Positions 63,770 to 64,000 of a stretch of DNA of 64,000 nucleotides are shown here, in pieces. The stretch covers positions 20,076,519 through 20,140,518 of the forward strand of contig NC_060236.1 of assembly GCF_021155775.2 (NCBI RefSeq). Reading direction: 5' to 3'. This DNA is from Neodiprion pinetum. Its lineage: Eukaryota > Arthropoda > Insecta > Hymenoptera > Diprionidae. Within the stretch, counting starts at the first letter, position 1, and each line of letters opens with the position of its first letter. The notes under the pieces were generated by a model, which was not told where the DNA came from, did not search any database, and was given only the letters and a program-made list of their open reading frames with translations. A program made the position numbers and the translations under genes.

Positions 63770-64000
63770 GTGAAAGTCAAATAGAAGGAAAAAACAACTC
63801 AATGAAAACATTTAATTTCTATCTAACAATAATAACTTATTGTAACAACACCCCAAATCACGATTCCATCCTTGTTATCCTTGGAAACATCTTTCATTGC
63901 TCCAACCCCGATTTTCTAACCGTTTATTGTGTATTCTTGCTATCATTTCGCAACATGTCAGTATTATTTATGAATACGGTAAATATAACAGAAAGTTTTG

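Noticed and set aside
63781..63784. In-frame stop as the natural end of EXTL3
   Set aside because: The family sequence continues past KPPVK and a splice donor lies exactly there, so the stop is intronic.

Overview
The window is eukaryotic and almost certainly from an insect, probably a hymenopteran (inferred from gene content, compact spliced genes, AT-rich introns and TTAA-flanked miniature transposons; I cannot name a species). Two multi-exon genes could be rebuilt exon by exon. Both lie in the last 20 kb and are transcribed divergently from a shared intergenic segment. Coordinates 1 to about 42,000 contain no gene I can recognise.

Right third (44.0-64.0 kb). On the minus strand, 44,062-56,395 encodes a full-length SMC3-type cohesin ATPase in 19 exons (3,639 nt, 1,212 residues). 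Every junction keeps frame, and Walker A, the acetylatable Lys-Lys pair, the hinge glycines, the LSGGQ signature and Walker B are all present. The protein differs from the usually near-invariant animal SMC3 at many positions that are normally fixed, so I read it as a probable divergent paralog. Two of its introns appear to be GC-AG. On the plus strand, from 57,886 to beyond the window edge, is an exostosin-like 3 gene (EXTL3, brother of tout-velu), a type II Golgi glycosyltransferase of heparan sulfate synthesis. Seven coding exons are present and the last exon or exons lie outside the window. SMC3 holds chromatids together in the nucleus and EXTL3 acts in the Golgi; sharing a promoter region does not imply a shared function.

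The introns of these genes carry two MITE-like elements with TTAA target duplications (801 bp at 48.2-49.0 kb; 141 bp at 63.1 kb), a long inverted repeat (52.2-52.9 kb) and recurrent ATCGATTAATCG-rich blocks. Just beyond the 3' end of SMC3 (42.9-43.3 kb, minus) an open frame joins a reverse-transcriptase YADD motif to an unrelated 90-residue tail followed by a polyadenylation signal.

Left two thirds (1-42 kb). This is a gene-poor, repeat-rich stretch: microsatellites, homopolymers (a 22-nt G run, a 29-nt A run), several very degenerate tandem arrays (about 140 bp, 44 bp, 34 bp and 10 bp periods), a duplicated dispersed element, a foldback hairpin at 42.0 kb, and GC-richer islands that may be regulatory or untranslated exons. 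One 75-codon ORF at 19.2 kb with a signal-peptide-like start, a TATA box and three polyadenylation signals is the best small-gene candidate there.
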